64,000 nucleotides of DNA, from contig NC_069136.1 in NCBI RefSeq assembly GCF_026914265.1, positions 37,490,362 to 37,554,361 of the forward strand, read 5' to 3'. Both the position numbers and the translations under genes were made by a program. This document shows positions 28,001 through 43,000 of this stretch, in pieces. Position 1 is the first letter of the stretch. Every line of letters starts with the position of its first letter. Source of the DNA: Mya arenaria (taxonomy: Eukaryota; Mollusca; Bivalvia; Myida; Myidae). The notes below the pieces were generated by a model. The model searched no databases and was not told the origin of the DNA. It was given only the letters and a program-made list of their open reading frames with translations.

Positions 28001-31000
28001 GAGCCACATTGGTCCTACCGACTGAACTAGCCGGTTGCCCCTTCTCCGACCGCCCCAAATATATTGTTATTAATATCCAAACTAACGCATATATTGTTGA
28101 CGTGGTTCCCGCTTAACGCGAAAGACGGGAAATTAACAAATCATTATATATTACATTTATCTTTTCAGAAATCGGTTGATTACTTACGAAACTTTGGAAT
28201 ATTAATAAACGCATAAATTGTAACCATCATAAGTTTTCTAAACTATTTCATACAATAAAAAAGGCGTTTAAGTTTTGAAAATCTGAAATTAGGTAAAAAT
28301 CGGCCCAGAAAGTTATATACAGCGTTGATGGGACACCGACTTTAAAGGGGCTAGACACCAGCTGATACAATTGCAAGAAAAACAGAGACATTTTTCAAAA
28401 ACTAATATTAAATTGATATCGGTCTGTACAACTCATTTGATCTCACTTACTGATGAATCACATCAGTTACGACACATGCGTCTTTAGCAGTTTTTGCGTA
28501 TTTTTCCAAAACGACATTTACAGGTTTTGTCTACCACTTAAAGCCAAGTTAATTGAAAAAATCGTCGGTACATATAACTGTACTAGTTATGTGGCTTACA
28601 CATGCTAAATATACACACTGTTATCTGGGAAACCATTATGCATTTATATTTTTAAATGGGATAACTCAGTTGAGACAGCGACAAAATAAAAAAAAAAAAT
28701 AAATCATGTAAAGTTATGTGTTATCGGTCCCATGCTTATATTGTCAATTCTAGGCTAAGTCTGTGGAAAAAATGTATTTGCCGATTTTGGGACCATCTGG
28801 TGTCTAGTCCTTTTAAGAAAATATTTTCTATTACGGAGAATACGAGGGCATAATATACCATTCTAAAATACGTATATGTGTCTGCCCACAGATACGAGTG
28901 TCACGGATGCGGGAAGATCAACCGTCAGGTGCAGTCGACGATGGGGCGGCCTCGTCAGACAGAGCCGATTTTGACGAGTCTGTTAATATCTTTGGCGATG
29001 AACATCATAACAATGACCAGTAACGCGTTTTTGGAAAATTAATGCACCAGTCAATTGTAACCTAGGCCTCCAGGTCCGGGAAATAGCGGGGACTTTGACT
29101 TTCGGTCCAGCCAACCCCGGGTAAAATCCCCGCCCGGCTGGTACACACTGCTGGTAAAATCCCCGCCAAATGCCACCGCACCCCAGGAACCCTAGGTTAG
29201 TCCCCCCCCCCCGCTTTTTTGGCGCGAAGACAAATCACCGCATTTACCCGGCACTTTGGGGCCACTTGGAACGCAAAACACGACCCATTATCCCGGCTAT
29301 CCCTGGTATACACCCGTACCTGGGGTAGGGGCCGTGGTTACAATTGACTGGTGCATAACAACATATTTGCGAGATGGTCTCAAATTGTTTTAACGGTGAA
29401 TGTATTTAATGCTTGCGAGCTTGTGTTTATTCCGACCTGCCAAAAAGTGCAGGTTCGGGATTTTCACTTTTAGTGTATGTTTTCTTTACCATTTTGGCAT
29501 TTACTGTTTTTTCATTCGGTGCGATTATGTATATACCAAACATGCGACGGTACTTCACCTCGCAACATATGTTATATCAGCCAGAGGGCATATTTTCGAT
29601 AGCCAAACTGTTTATAATATCGCTGTCTCCTTCATTGTTTGCTACGTATTCGTTGCAGGGCGCAGACAGTCTGGGGAACCGTGAAAGAGATCTTTGTGAA
29701 CAAGGACGCGTGGAAGATCCATCTCATCATACTGTTTGTTTATGCGGGAATGCAAGTCGTACATAGCTACTACAAGGTATGTTTTCAGTATCAGATAGCG
29801 CCAGATGATTTTGGATTATGGGAATTATCAAATGTGTGAACTCAAATTGAAAAATTAATGGAATATGCATTGGTAGTACAGTACATTACACTAAGAATGG
29901 TACAAACCCTTGGAGCTATTGAATTTAAAAAGACCAAGAGTAAATTTTGTAAGCTTTTGGCTGGTGTTACATTAATATTTTACCCCGTTGAAAACCAAGT
30001 TGAAAACTGGCCCTAAGGCATTTCACGCGGACTATGAGCACTCCGAGATAATGAGAGTAATCTGCCGATAAAGTATGTATGCTTCTGAGATCAGCGTTCT
30101 CGGTTCCATTGCGATTGTTCATTGAAAGCAATATAATATGCAACAGTACCATAGCCCATTCGGAACTCCTCGGCCCTTTTTATCGAAAATAACATCGGAT
30201 GTATGCCGGTACATTTTAGTAGAAGTAGTTCGTAAAATTTTGAATTATATCATTAATCTAATGTAGTAGTTAAGCTTATCTTTGTTAATCTAAGTTTAAA
30301 TTGATTGCCATTGAAGTGTAATATTGCAAACATAATTAAGATAACCTAGAGTTAAGTCATTAACCTTAACTTTAAAATTAAATTACAACGCGATCTACTT
30401 GCAGCGAGCTTAAATATACCAATTTCTGAGTATGTAAACCGTCCAAACACATTGTTTTCGATAAAAATTGGCGAGGAGTTCCCAATGTACCATAGCCAAT
30501 TTACTATTTGTTATTGTATGCATAAAAAGATAACGAACGGCTTTGTAAATATTTGTTCCAATATTTGTTTATTTCAACCTATATGCTTTTATTTCCAGGT
30601 CACAAACTTATTGTTGTATTTTTGATGTTTTATGTATGTTTGTTATTCATGTCGGAAATAGTTCATTGGGCTAATGTTTCTTGTTAACACATACCCGAAT
30701 TTAAATAAAGATTCCTGTATCTTGTATAGCCCGCTGCATTGGCATATTAGCGGTATATAATGTACAACTAAGTATCATGTCACCGCACCCCTGTCCTCTA
30801 CAATATACATGGACTTTATTGGCACTGCTTGGTCTTGGCATCGAACAAACGTCCACAATACGTACCATCTACTACTTAAATACAACATTTGCATTTCTTT
30901 GTAAGTTTAAAACGGTTTAAACTTTAAACCAAACTAAAGGCACGTCTTTTCCGTCAATCTATTGCAGATCTATGGACAAACCTTTATCAAGAACGACACG

Positions 31001-34000
31001 TATTTGGGTGTAGTCGGCTCCATAGCATCCGTGTTCAACAGTTTTTGTAGACCGCTCTGGGGAGTCGTGTTTGACAAGAAAGGTTTTAAGGTAGGACCGT
31101 CTTGTGTTGCACCCATTATTATCAACGTTACGGTATAGCTGATTGCATAATCATTTCGGGTTTCCAAGTCCTTATAAATTCAAAAAAGGGCAATTGTACT
31201 TCATTTCGTCACCACTGACCATCTCAGTACATGTGAATGGAAATAAATTTAAATCGGAATATTTCAGCTATGGAACACCTCTAACTGCTCAAACATGTTG
31301 ACCAAGAAAATATTTGTCATCAAAAAAGTGCAGTATTCAAACAGTTTTAATAAGTGCTTATGACATTCATGGCGATTTTGTTGATACCGAATTAGTTTAA
31401 GTTTGGGTTTCGGCGGGTTTCGGCGGTTTGGGAACCAGTTTCAAGACTTTTGCTTGAAGTAGCACATATATGGTTCTGTGTACAACTTCAACAACATGAT
31501 TGAGCTTTTGCATATAGCCAGTATTTCTCATTTTCTTCAAAATAATGAAACCGCCGATGATCGTTTGCCTGTTTTAACTAAATGGTGTTTCAACACTCGT
31601 CTTGGATCACTGTCAAGCCATGTTGTTGTTTCAAAGTGAATTAGTTTCCGGATGGAACGAACAGACGATACCGCCTCCAAATGGGGTTTCAATGCTTTCA
31701 AAAACCAGTTTCGGTTTTTGTACAACAACCAATTAAACTTGTAATCATTTATTTGAAACAAAAACAATACAATACCATAACTAGTATATAACTAACAAAA
31801 ACACCCTTATTATCCACATTTAGTTCACCATGACGATCATCTTGGCAATATACGTAACGCTGTCTTGCACCATCATGTATACAGAAAAGATCACTGCCCA
31901 CAACCAGGCCTTCGGGGAGGCCTGTTTCATGATCTGGATATGTGGAATGTACGCCATGTTTGCAGGTACAGGGATACACTTTATGGTTTCATAGTTTGTT
32001 CAAATGCATAAAGGCTCTATGTCCATAAGCATACATCAATGTAATTCATAATATATAATTATATATGCAATTCTGTCGATCCTTGGTAATAACATATATT
32101 AATATATGTATAAGTATTTATGCTAAAAAGGAAACACAAATTGTACATAGACATTTCACATAGACTACAGCTTAATCATAGTGAGGGGACAGTGGTTACA
32201 AATATCCTTTGAATGTGTTATGTAACATCATCATATTATACAATACGATGACCGAAGTTGTTTCACGTTTTTACTAAGTACATTGTTCAATAGATTCTAA
32301 CTATCAGGCTAAAGCTATAACACTGAGTATTTTATTGTCACGATTTATTATACTCAGAGTCATATTGTTACTATATATAAGGCTTAAACTTCAACACAGG
32401 GTATGTTATTGTCACTATTTTTCGGGCTTAAACTTAAAATACGGATCTTTTATTGTCATTAAATATCAGACTAAAACTACACATCAGATTCTTTTATTGT
32501 CACTAAATATCAGGCTCACTGTCAGACACCGCAACACAGAGTATTTTATTGCCTTTATGAATCATACGTAAACTACAACAGAGAGTATTTTATTGCCTTT
32601 ATGAATCATACGTAAACTACAACACAGAGTATTTTATTGCCTTTATGAATCATACTTTAACTCCAAGACAGAGTATTTTATTGCCTTTATGAATCATAAT
32701 TAAACTACAACACAGAGTATTTTGTTACTTTAAATCAGGCTAAAATATTACACAGAGTAGTTTGTGTCACTTTAAATCAGGCTAAACAACGGCACAGAGT
32801 TTTTTTGATACTGTATATCAGGCTAAAAGTAACACAGAGTATTGTTGTCACTTTAAAACAGGCTAAACAACAGCACAGATTATTTCTGTCACTTTTTTGT
32901 GACTTATCTTTCGAAATTGAACTTGCGAGAACAAAAGAAAAACAAATACGTAAGCTGACGCTCTTCTGTTTGTCAGGTCTGTGGTCCGTATGCCCGACTG
33001 TCTACAGTAAACTGTTTGGTCCGAACAACATGGCAGTGTGCCTGGGATATCAGTTCCTTGCGCTGGTTTGTATCGTCTCAAACAGATGGATTTCCTATTT
33101 AGAAAAAGAGTTGTATTTTGATGGCTGCATCTTTTGTTACCATATATAAGCAAAAAATGTAATTGTATGGCTGCAATGTATTGTAACTGTACTTCAACAA
33201 GGTTATGTTATTGTATGGCTGCAATGTATTGTAACTGTACTTCAACAAGGTAATGTTATTGTATGGCTGCAATGTATTGTAACTGTACTTCAACAAGGTA
33301 ATGTTATAGTATGACTGCAATGTATTGTAACTGTACTTCAACAAGGTAATGTTATTGTATGACTGCAATGTATTGTAACTGTACTTCAACAAGGTAATTT
33401 TATTGTATGACTGTAATGTATTGGTACTGTACTTCAACAAGGTACTGTAAGTGTATGGCTGCAATGTATTGTAACTGTACTTCAACAAGGTTATGTTATT
33501 GCATGGCTGTAATGTATTGTAACTGTACTTCAACAAGGTAATGTTATTGTATGACTGTAATGTATTGTAACTGTACTTCAACAAGGTTATGTTATTGCAT
33601 GGCTGTAATGAATTGTAACTGTACTTCAACAAGGTAATGTTATTGTATGACTGTAATGTATTGTAACTGTACTTCAACAAGGTAATGTAATTGTATGGCT
33701 GCAATGTATTGTAACTGTACTTCAACAAGGTAATGTTATTGTATGAATGCAATGTATTGTAACTGTACTTCAACAAGGTAATGTTATTGTATGAATGCAA
33801 TGCATTTTAACTGTACTTCAACAAGGTAATGTTATTGTATGACTGCAATGTATTGTAACTGTACTTCAACAAGGTAATGTTATTGTATGGCTGCAATGTA
33901 TTGTAACTGTATTTCAACAAGGTACTGTAAGTGTATGGCTGCAATGTATTGTAACTGTACTTCAACAAGGTTATGGTATTGCATGGCTGTAATGAATTGT

Positions 34001-37000
34001 AACTGTACTTTAACAAGGTAATGTTATTGTATGAATGCAATGTATTGTAACTGTACTTCAACAAGGTAATGTTTTTGTATGGCTGCAATGTATTGTAACT
34101 GTACTTCAACAAGGTTATGCTATTGCATGGCTGTAATAAATTGTAACTGTACTTCAACAAGGTAATGTTATTGTATGAATGCAATGAATTGTAACTGTAC
34201 TTCAACAAGGTAATGTTCTTGTATGGCTGCAATGTATTGTAACTGTACTTCAACAAGGTACTGTTAGTGTATGGCTGCAATGTATTGTAACTGTACTTCA
34301 ACAAGGTTATGATATTGCATGGCTGTAATGAATTGTAACTGTACTTCAACAAGGTAATGTTATTGTATGACTGTAATGTATTGTAACTGTACTTCAACAA
34401 GGTACTGTAATTGTATGGCTGTAATATATTGTAACTGTACTTCAACAAGGTAATGTTATGGTATGAATGCAATGTATTGGTACTGTACTTCAACAAGGTA
34501 ATGTAATTGTATGGCTGCAATGTATTGTAACTGTACTTCAACAAGGTACTGTAATTGTATGGCTGCAATGTATCGTAACTGTACTTCAACAAGGTAATGT
34601 AATTAAATCGCTACAATGTATTGTAACTGTATTTCCACAAGGTAATGTAATTGCATCGCTGCAATGTATTGGTACTGTACTTCAACAAGGTAATGTTATT
34701 GTATGAATGCAATGTATTGTAACTGTACTTCAACAAGGTAATGTTATTGTATGAATGCAATGTGTAGTAACTGTACTTCAACAAGGTACTGTAATTGTAT
34801 GGCTGCAATGTATTGTAACTGTACTTCAACAAGGTAATGCAATTGTATGGCTGCTATGTATTGTAACTGTACTTCAACAAGGTACTGTAATTGTATGGCT
34901 GCAATGTATTGTAACTGTACTTCAACAAGGTACTGTAATTGTATGGCTGCAATGTATTGTAACTGTACTTCAACAAGGTAATGTTATTGTATGGCTGCAA
35001 TGTATTGTAACTGTATTTCCACAAGGTAATGTTATTGTATGACTGCAATGTATTGTAACTGTACTTCAACAAGGTAATGTTATTGTATGGCTGCAATGTA
35101 TAGTAACTGTATTTCCACAAGGTACTGTAATTGTATGGCTGCAATGTATCGTAACTGTACTTCAACAAGGTACTGTAATTGTATGGTTGCAATGTATTGT
35201 AACTGTACTTCAACAAGGTAATGTTATTGTATGGCTGCAATGTATAGTAACTGTATTTCCACAAGGTACTGTAATTGTATGGCTGCATTGAATCGTAACT
35301 GTACTTCAACAAGGTAATGTAATTGCATCGCTGCAATGTATTGTAACTGTATTTCCACAAGGTAATGTAATTGTATGGCTGCAATGTATTGTAACTGTAC
35401 TTCAACAAGGTAATGTTATTGTATGACTGCAATGTATTGGTACTGTACTTCAACAAGGTAATGTAATTGTATGACTGCAATGTATTGTAACTGTACTTCA
35501 ACAAGGTAATGTAATTGTATGAATGCAATGTATTGTAACTATACTTCAACAAGGTGATGTAATTGTATGACTGCAATGTATTGGTACTGTACTTAAACAA
35601 GGTAATGTAATTGTATGAATGCAATGTATTGTAACTGTACTTCAACAAAGTAATGTAATTGTATGAATGCAATGTATTGTAACTGTACTTCAACAAGGTA
35701 ATGTTATTGTATGACTGCAATGTATTGGTACTGTACTTCAACAAGGTAATGTTATTGTATGAATGCAATGTATTGTAACTGTACTTCAACAAGGTAATGT
35801 AATTGTATGACTGCAATGTATTGGTACTGTACTTCAACAAGGTAATGTTATTGTATGACTGCAATGTATTGTAACTGTACTTCAACAAGGTAATGTTATT
35901 GTATGGCTGTAATGTATTGTAACTGTACTTCAACAAGGTAATGTAATTGTATGACTGCAATGTATTGGTACTGTACTTCAACAAGGTAATGTTATTGTAT
36001 GACTGCAATGTATTGGTACTGTACTTCAACAAGGTAATGTAATTGTATGACTGTAATGTATTGTAACTGTACTTCAACAAGGTAATGTAATTGTATGACT
36101 GCAATGTATTGGTACTGTACTTCAACAAGGTAATGTTATTGTATGACTGCAATGTATTGTAACTGTACTTCAACAAGGTAATGTAATTGTATGGCTGTAA
36201 TGTATTGTAACTGTACTTCAACAAGGTAATGTAATTGTATGACTGCAATGTATTGGTACTGTACTTCAACATGGTAATGTTATTGTATGACTGCAATGTA
36301 TTGGTACTGTACTTCAACAAGGTAATGTAATTGTATGACTGCAATGTATTGTAACTGTACTTCAACAAGGTAATGTTATTGTATGACTGCAATGTATTGG
36401 TACTGTACTTCAACAAGGTAATGTAATTGTATGACTGCAATGTATTGTAACTGTACTTCAACAAGGTAATGTAATTGTATGGCTGTAATGTATTGTAACT
36501 GTACTTCAACAAGGTAATGTTATTGTATGACTGCAATGTATTGTAACTGTACTTCAACAAGGTAATGTAATTGTATGGCTGTAATGTATTGTAACTGTAC
36601 TTCAACAAGGTAATGTTATTGTATGACTGCAATGTAATGTAACTGTACTTCAACAAGGTAATGTAATTGTATGGCTGTAATGTATTGTAACTGTACTTCA
36701 ACAAGGTAATGTTATTGTATGACTGCAATGTATTGTAACTGTACTTCAACAAGGTAATGTAATTGTATGACTGCAATGTATTGGTACTGTACTTCAACAA
36801 GGTAATGTAATTGTATGACTGCAATGTATTGGTACTGTACTTCAACAAGGTAATGTAATTGTATGACTGCAATGTATTGGTACTGTACTTCAACAAGGTA
36901 ATGTAATTGTTTGACTGCAATGTATTGTAACTGTACTTCAACAAGGTAATGTTATTGTATGGCTGTAATGGATTGTAACTGTACTTCAACAAGGTAATGT

Positions 37001-40000
37001 TATTGTATGACTGTAATGTATTGTAACTGTATTTCAACAAGGTAATGTTTTTGTATGACTGCAATGTATTGGTACTGTACTTCAACAAGGTAATGTTATT
37101 GTATGGCTACAATGTATTTTAACTGTACTTCAACAAGGTAATGTTATTGTATGACTGCAATGTATTGTAACTGTACTTCAACAAGGTAATGTTATTGTAT
37201 GAATGCAATGTATTGTAACTGTACTTCAACAAGGTAATGTAACTGTATGACTGCAATGTATTGGTACTGTACTTCAACAAGGTAATGTTATTGTATGGCT
37301 GTAATGTATTGTAACTGTACTTCAACAAGGTAATGTTATTGTATGACTGCAATGTATTGGTACTGTACTTCAACAAGGTAATGTTATTGTATGAATGCAA
37401 TGTATTGTAACTGTACTTCAACAAGGTAATGTAATTGTATGGCTGTAATGTATTGTAACTGTACTTCAACAAGGTAATGTTTTTGTATGACTGCAATGTA
37501 TTGGTACTGTACTTCAACAAGGTAATGTAATCGTATGGCTGTAATGTATTGTAACTGTACTTCAACAAGGTAATGTAATTGTATGACTGCAATGTATTGG
37601 TACTGTACTTCAACAAGGTAATGTAATTGTATGGCTGTAATGTATTGTAACTGTACTTCAAAAAGGTAATGTAATTGTATGACTGCAATGTATTGTAACC
37701 GTACTTCAACAAGGTAATGTTATTGTATGACTGCAATGTATTGTAACTGTACTTCAACAAGGTAATCTTATTGTATGACTGCAATGTATTGGTACTGTAC
37801 TTCAACAAGGTAATGTAATTGTATGGCTGTAATGTATTGTAACTGTACTTCGACAAGGTAATGTAATTGTATGAATGCAATGTATTGTAACTGTACTTCA
37901 ACAAGGTAATGTAATTGTATGAATGCAATGTATTGTAACTGTACTTCAACAAGGTAATGTTATTGTATGACTGCAATGTATTGGTACTGTACTTCAACAA
38001 GGTAATGTATTTGTATGGCCTCTAATGTATTGTAACTGTACTTCAACAAGGTAATGTAATTGTATGACTGCAATGTATTGGTACTGTACTTCAACAAGGT
38101 AATGTAATTGTATGGCTGTAATGTATTGTAACTGTACTTCAACAAGGTAATGTAATTGTATGACTGCAATGTATTGTAACTGTACTTCAACAAGGTTATG
38201 TTATTGCATGGCTGTAATGAATTGGTATTGTACTTCAACAAGGTAATGTAATTGTATGAATGCAATGTATTTTAACTGTACTTCAACAAGGTAATGTTAT
38301 TGTATGACTGCAATGTATTGGTACTGTACTTCAACAAGGTATTGTAATTGTATGAATGCAATGTATTGTAACTGTACTTCAACAAGGTAATGTTATTGTA
38401 TGACTGCAATGTATTGGTACTGTACTTCAACAAGGTATTGTAATTGTATGAATGCAATGTATTGTAACTGTACTTCAACAAGGTAATGTTATTGTATGAC
38501 TGCAATGTATTGGTATTGTACTTCAACAAGGTAATGTAATTGTATGACTGCAATGTATTGGTATTGTACTTCAACAAGGTAATGTAATTGTATGGCTGTA
38601 ATGTATTGTAACTGTACTTCAACAAGGTAATGTAATTGTATGACTGCAATGTATTGGTACTGTACTTCAACAAGGTAATGTAATTGTATGGCTGTAATGT
38701 ATTGTAACTGTACTTCGACAAGGTAATGTAATTGTATGAATGCAATGTATTGTAACTGTACTTCAACAAGGTAATGTAATTGTATGACTGCAATGTATTG
38801 GTACTGTACTTCAACAATGTAATGTAATTGTATGAATGCAATGTATTGTTACTGTACTTCAACAAGGTAATGTAATTGTATGAATGCAATGTATTGTAAC
38901 TGTACTTCAACAAGGTAATGTTATTGTATGAATGCAATGTATTGTAACTGTACTTCAACAAGGTAATGTTATTGTATGACTGCAATGTATTGTAACTGTA
39001 CTTCAACAAGGTAATGTTATTGTATGACTGCAATGTATTGGTACTGTACTTCAACAAGGTAATGTAATTGTATGGCTGTAATGTATTGTAACTGTACTTC
39101 AACAAAGTAATGTTATTGTATGACTGCAATGTATTGGTGCTGTACTTCAACAAGGTAATGTTATTGTATGACTGCAATGTATTGGTACTGTACTTCAACA
39201 AGGTAATGTAATTGTATGGCTGCAATGTATTGTAACTGTACTTCAACAAGGTAATGTAATTGTATGACTGCAATGTATTGTAACTGTACTTCAACAAGGT
39301 AATGTTATTGTATGACTGCAATGTATTGGTACTGTACTTCAGCAAGGTAATGTAATTGTATGGCTGTAATGTATTGTAACTGTACTTCAACAAGGTAATG
39401 TTATTTTATGGCTGCAATGTATTGTAACTGTACTTCAACAAGGTAATGTAATTGTATGGCTGCAATGTGTTGTAACTGTACTTCAACAAGGTAATGTTAT
39501 TGTATGACTGCAATGTATTGGTACTGTACTTCAACAAGGTAATGATTTTGTATGGCTGTAATGTATTGTAACTGTACTTCAACAAGGTAATGTTATTTTA
39601 TGGCTGTATTGTATTGTAACTGTACTTCAACAAGGTAATGTAATTTTATGGCTGTATTGTATTGTAACTGTACTTCAACAAGGTAATGTAATTTTATGGC
39701 TGTAATGTATTGTAACTGTACTTCAACAAGGTAATGTTTTTGTATGGCTGCAATGTATTGTAACTGTACTTCAACAAGGTAATGTAATTGTATGGCTGCA
39801 ATGTATTGTAACTGTACTTCAACAAGGTAATGTATTTGTATGGCTGCAATGTATTGTAACTGTACTTCAACAAGGTAATGTAATTTTATGGCTGTATTGT
39901 ATTGTAACTGTACTTCAACAAGGTAATGTAATTTTATGGCTGTATTGGATTGTAACTGTACTTCAACAAGGTAATGTAATTTTATGGCTGTAATGTATTG

Positions 40001-43000
40001 TAACTGTACTTCAACAAGGTAATGTTTTTGTATGGCTGCAATGTATTGTAACTGTACTTCAACAAGGTAATGTAATTGTATGGCTGCAATGTATTGTAAC
40101 TGTACTTCAACAAGGTAATGTAATTGTATGGCTGCAATGTATTGTAACTGTACTTCAACAAGGTAATGTAATTTTATGGCTGTATTGTATTGTAACTGTA
40201 CTTCAACAAGGTAATGTAATTTTATGGCTGTATTGTATTGTAACTGTACTTCAACAAGGTAATGTTTTTGTATGGCTGCAATGTATTTTAACTGTACTTT
40301 AACAAGGTAATGTAATTTTATGGCTGTATTGCATTGTAACTGTACTTCAACAAGGTAATGTAATTGCATGGCTGCAATGTATTGGCACTGTACGCCAACA
40401 ATGAATTGCAATTGTTTCCCTTACAAATTATTGCAATTGTGTTACTTATGCTGATACTTTGTCGTGCTTTGTGCTTTGTTGTCAATATCAGTCAGATATT
40501 GGGAATATTTTTACTATTTACTTAAATTATTAACACCTAGTATCGATATAACAATATCAACAACAACAACTGACGGATATTGACTTTGTGAAAAGACGTG
40601 GCACCCTTGCAGATTATGTTTTTACTGCCTCTTCCATTCGATCTGTGATGTCCTGTCGTGTGTAGTACAAGGAAAACCTTTTATGATCAATCTATTTAAT
40701 CAGAAAAATACTTGGCTACACAATAAAACAAACCCGCCATTTAAATAATGATATTTGAATGATTTGAGCGTTTATGTTCCATAAATGACCGTTGGTTCCA
40801 TTGAATAAATTGTTGAATAAGTTCTATCGAACTTCAAACAACGGTAAATTTATTTTGACAATTGAGTAATCCCACATGTCATGTGATGATGACCGAAGAC
40901 ACGTGTCTTCATTACAAAATTACAATTTGCTTAAATTTTACAAAGGATAGTTGATTGTTTACTTTAAAAACAACGGCAATAATGGAAAATCATAAAATAT
41001 TGCACGAATACGTATAAATAATACGAATAAAGCTATATTTACATATGTGGTGGCAGAGATCTGCCTGCTGGTCAAGGGAGGTAACTGCGTATGAGATTGA
41101 GGTTATATAATGCTGCTTGTCTCTATAATACTTGTATTTGATTCATAAGTGAGTCGCAAACTGGCTTTAAAAAAAGGTGATTCTGTTTTCGATTATATCT
41201 GAAAGGAAAATAATCATCAAAAAAAGGTGGTATATTTTACATGTGTATTGGTTGTATAGAAACAAGTTAATTTAACACAGTTCTCTTATATATGCATATG
41301 TGTACCTTTTTGTATTTCATTTGATATTTGCCTTGTATCATGTATAATGGGCCGGAGGCCTTTTATTTCAATAGATGTTCGTTCCTTCGATCATTTAAAT
41401 ATGCTTTTAGGGGATCGGTATACTGGTTGGAAACTCCGCTGGGTTGTGGCTGAAGGATATAATTGGCTGGCACTGGATGTACATCCTCGCTGGCACCATG
41501 GACGCTGCAGGTCAGCACCTATTATTAGTTTCAGAAGCATTTGAACTCGAACAAAACTATATACATTTATGATAAACTTGTCCGGGAACGTTGCATTAAA
41601 AACAGGTACATAGACATAGTACTGGTGACATACAACATCAGAAACAACATAAAAAACGGGGCTCCTCAAGATATAACTTTACTTTTCTCAGCTCCACAAT
41701 ACGAATGAAAATAATAGTTGGATACCATTCTCTCTTTCCTCTCAAACCTGTATAACCAATAGCTACATAGATCTGGGTCCCTTTTATCACAAACTGAACG
41801 AATTTTCTTAATATTGACTTAATCTGCCGAGCTAAGTCTCTTGCAAGGCTGACGTGAGATGAAACATTCACCTTCTGCGGTATGAGTAGGGACAAATCCA
41901 GTTGACCACAAACTTAAAACTATTTGTTTGGTCCCAACAAAGATAAAACCGATACACATGACACATATTCAATTCCATATGAAGCCTACATGACAATAAG
42001 AAAAATAAAGTGCATGTACATATCAATCAGAAATGTTCGTAGATTTTATCGAGGACATGCATATCAGTGTGTTCAAATGCAATTTTGATTAATGCTGCTG
42101 GCAGAGTACCCATATTCGCAATGTCTGAAGTTTGAGTTTAGACTAAGGCATATATTAATTAATTTTGTTATAATTGATCTTACATAAGTAAGGATGGTAA
42201 AAATTGCTATGTCTGTCATAAATAATCTGTTCTACGCTCAGGCAAACATCTTTTGTCGAAATAAACTATGTTATATATATTTTGAAACATCTAAGAATTC
42301 AATTAATGAGCTTATCTACACAGAATATGAAAACTACTGTTACATATTCACGCGCATTATATGTGGTAATACTATTCAATGAATGAGATTATCATCAGAA
42401 CAGGGACTATTTTCTTTCCGAAATTCAATTTCATGCTTGGTTGACGGAAAGGTCATTTGGCATCTCGCTCATATTCAGTGGGGTACCACATAATTGAGCG
42501 CAGACTTTATTGACTTAAAAAGAAGTACCGTTGGTAACACCCGCATATTGAGAAAAAATGGATTTCACTGTCATCCCAGGAAGAAAAGGGTGAACACAAT
42601 CCTTGTTAACTTGCCGTCGGGAATAACGTTCCAGAAAGAGTATCTCCTCTATCACACAATCAATACCACAGTAATAGTACACGCATGATTAGCCTAACAC
42701 GAAAATTATAGAAAAAAAACATTTTGTTTTATTAAAAAGCGCATTGATAATGAAGCTATAGCCTTCCTATTCAAAGGGACGCAACTAATGAAAGTGGACT
42801 GCCGAAGCAGTCACCACCCATTTCAGATAAAAACAAGCAACACTCGTGCAACAACTTCTCAGGGATTTTGTCTTGTATGCATACCTGGAAAGTTTTCTTT
42901 ATGTCTACGTTATTATATGTTTCAGTTTTAAACTAACAGAACGAACTCAGCTGTTTTAAGTTTAACTCTAGATTCTAGCCATTATCAAACAAAGCTCTTG

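Noticed and set aside
29413-29766. 117-codon open frame with hydrophobic start, crossing exon 7
   Set aside because: It reads exon 7 in the wrong phase; the gene's own frame joins exons 6 and 8 exactly.
32977-33149. Extension of exon 10 to 33149 as a terminal exon
   Set aside because: The long open frame there is in a different phase; in the gene's phase the join from 33065 to 41411 gives the expected transporter sequence.
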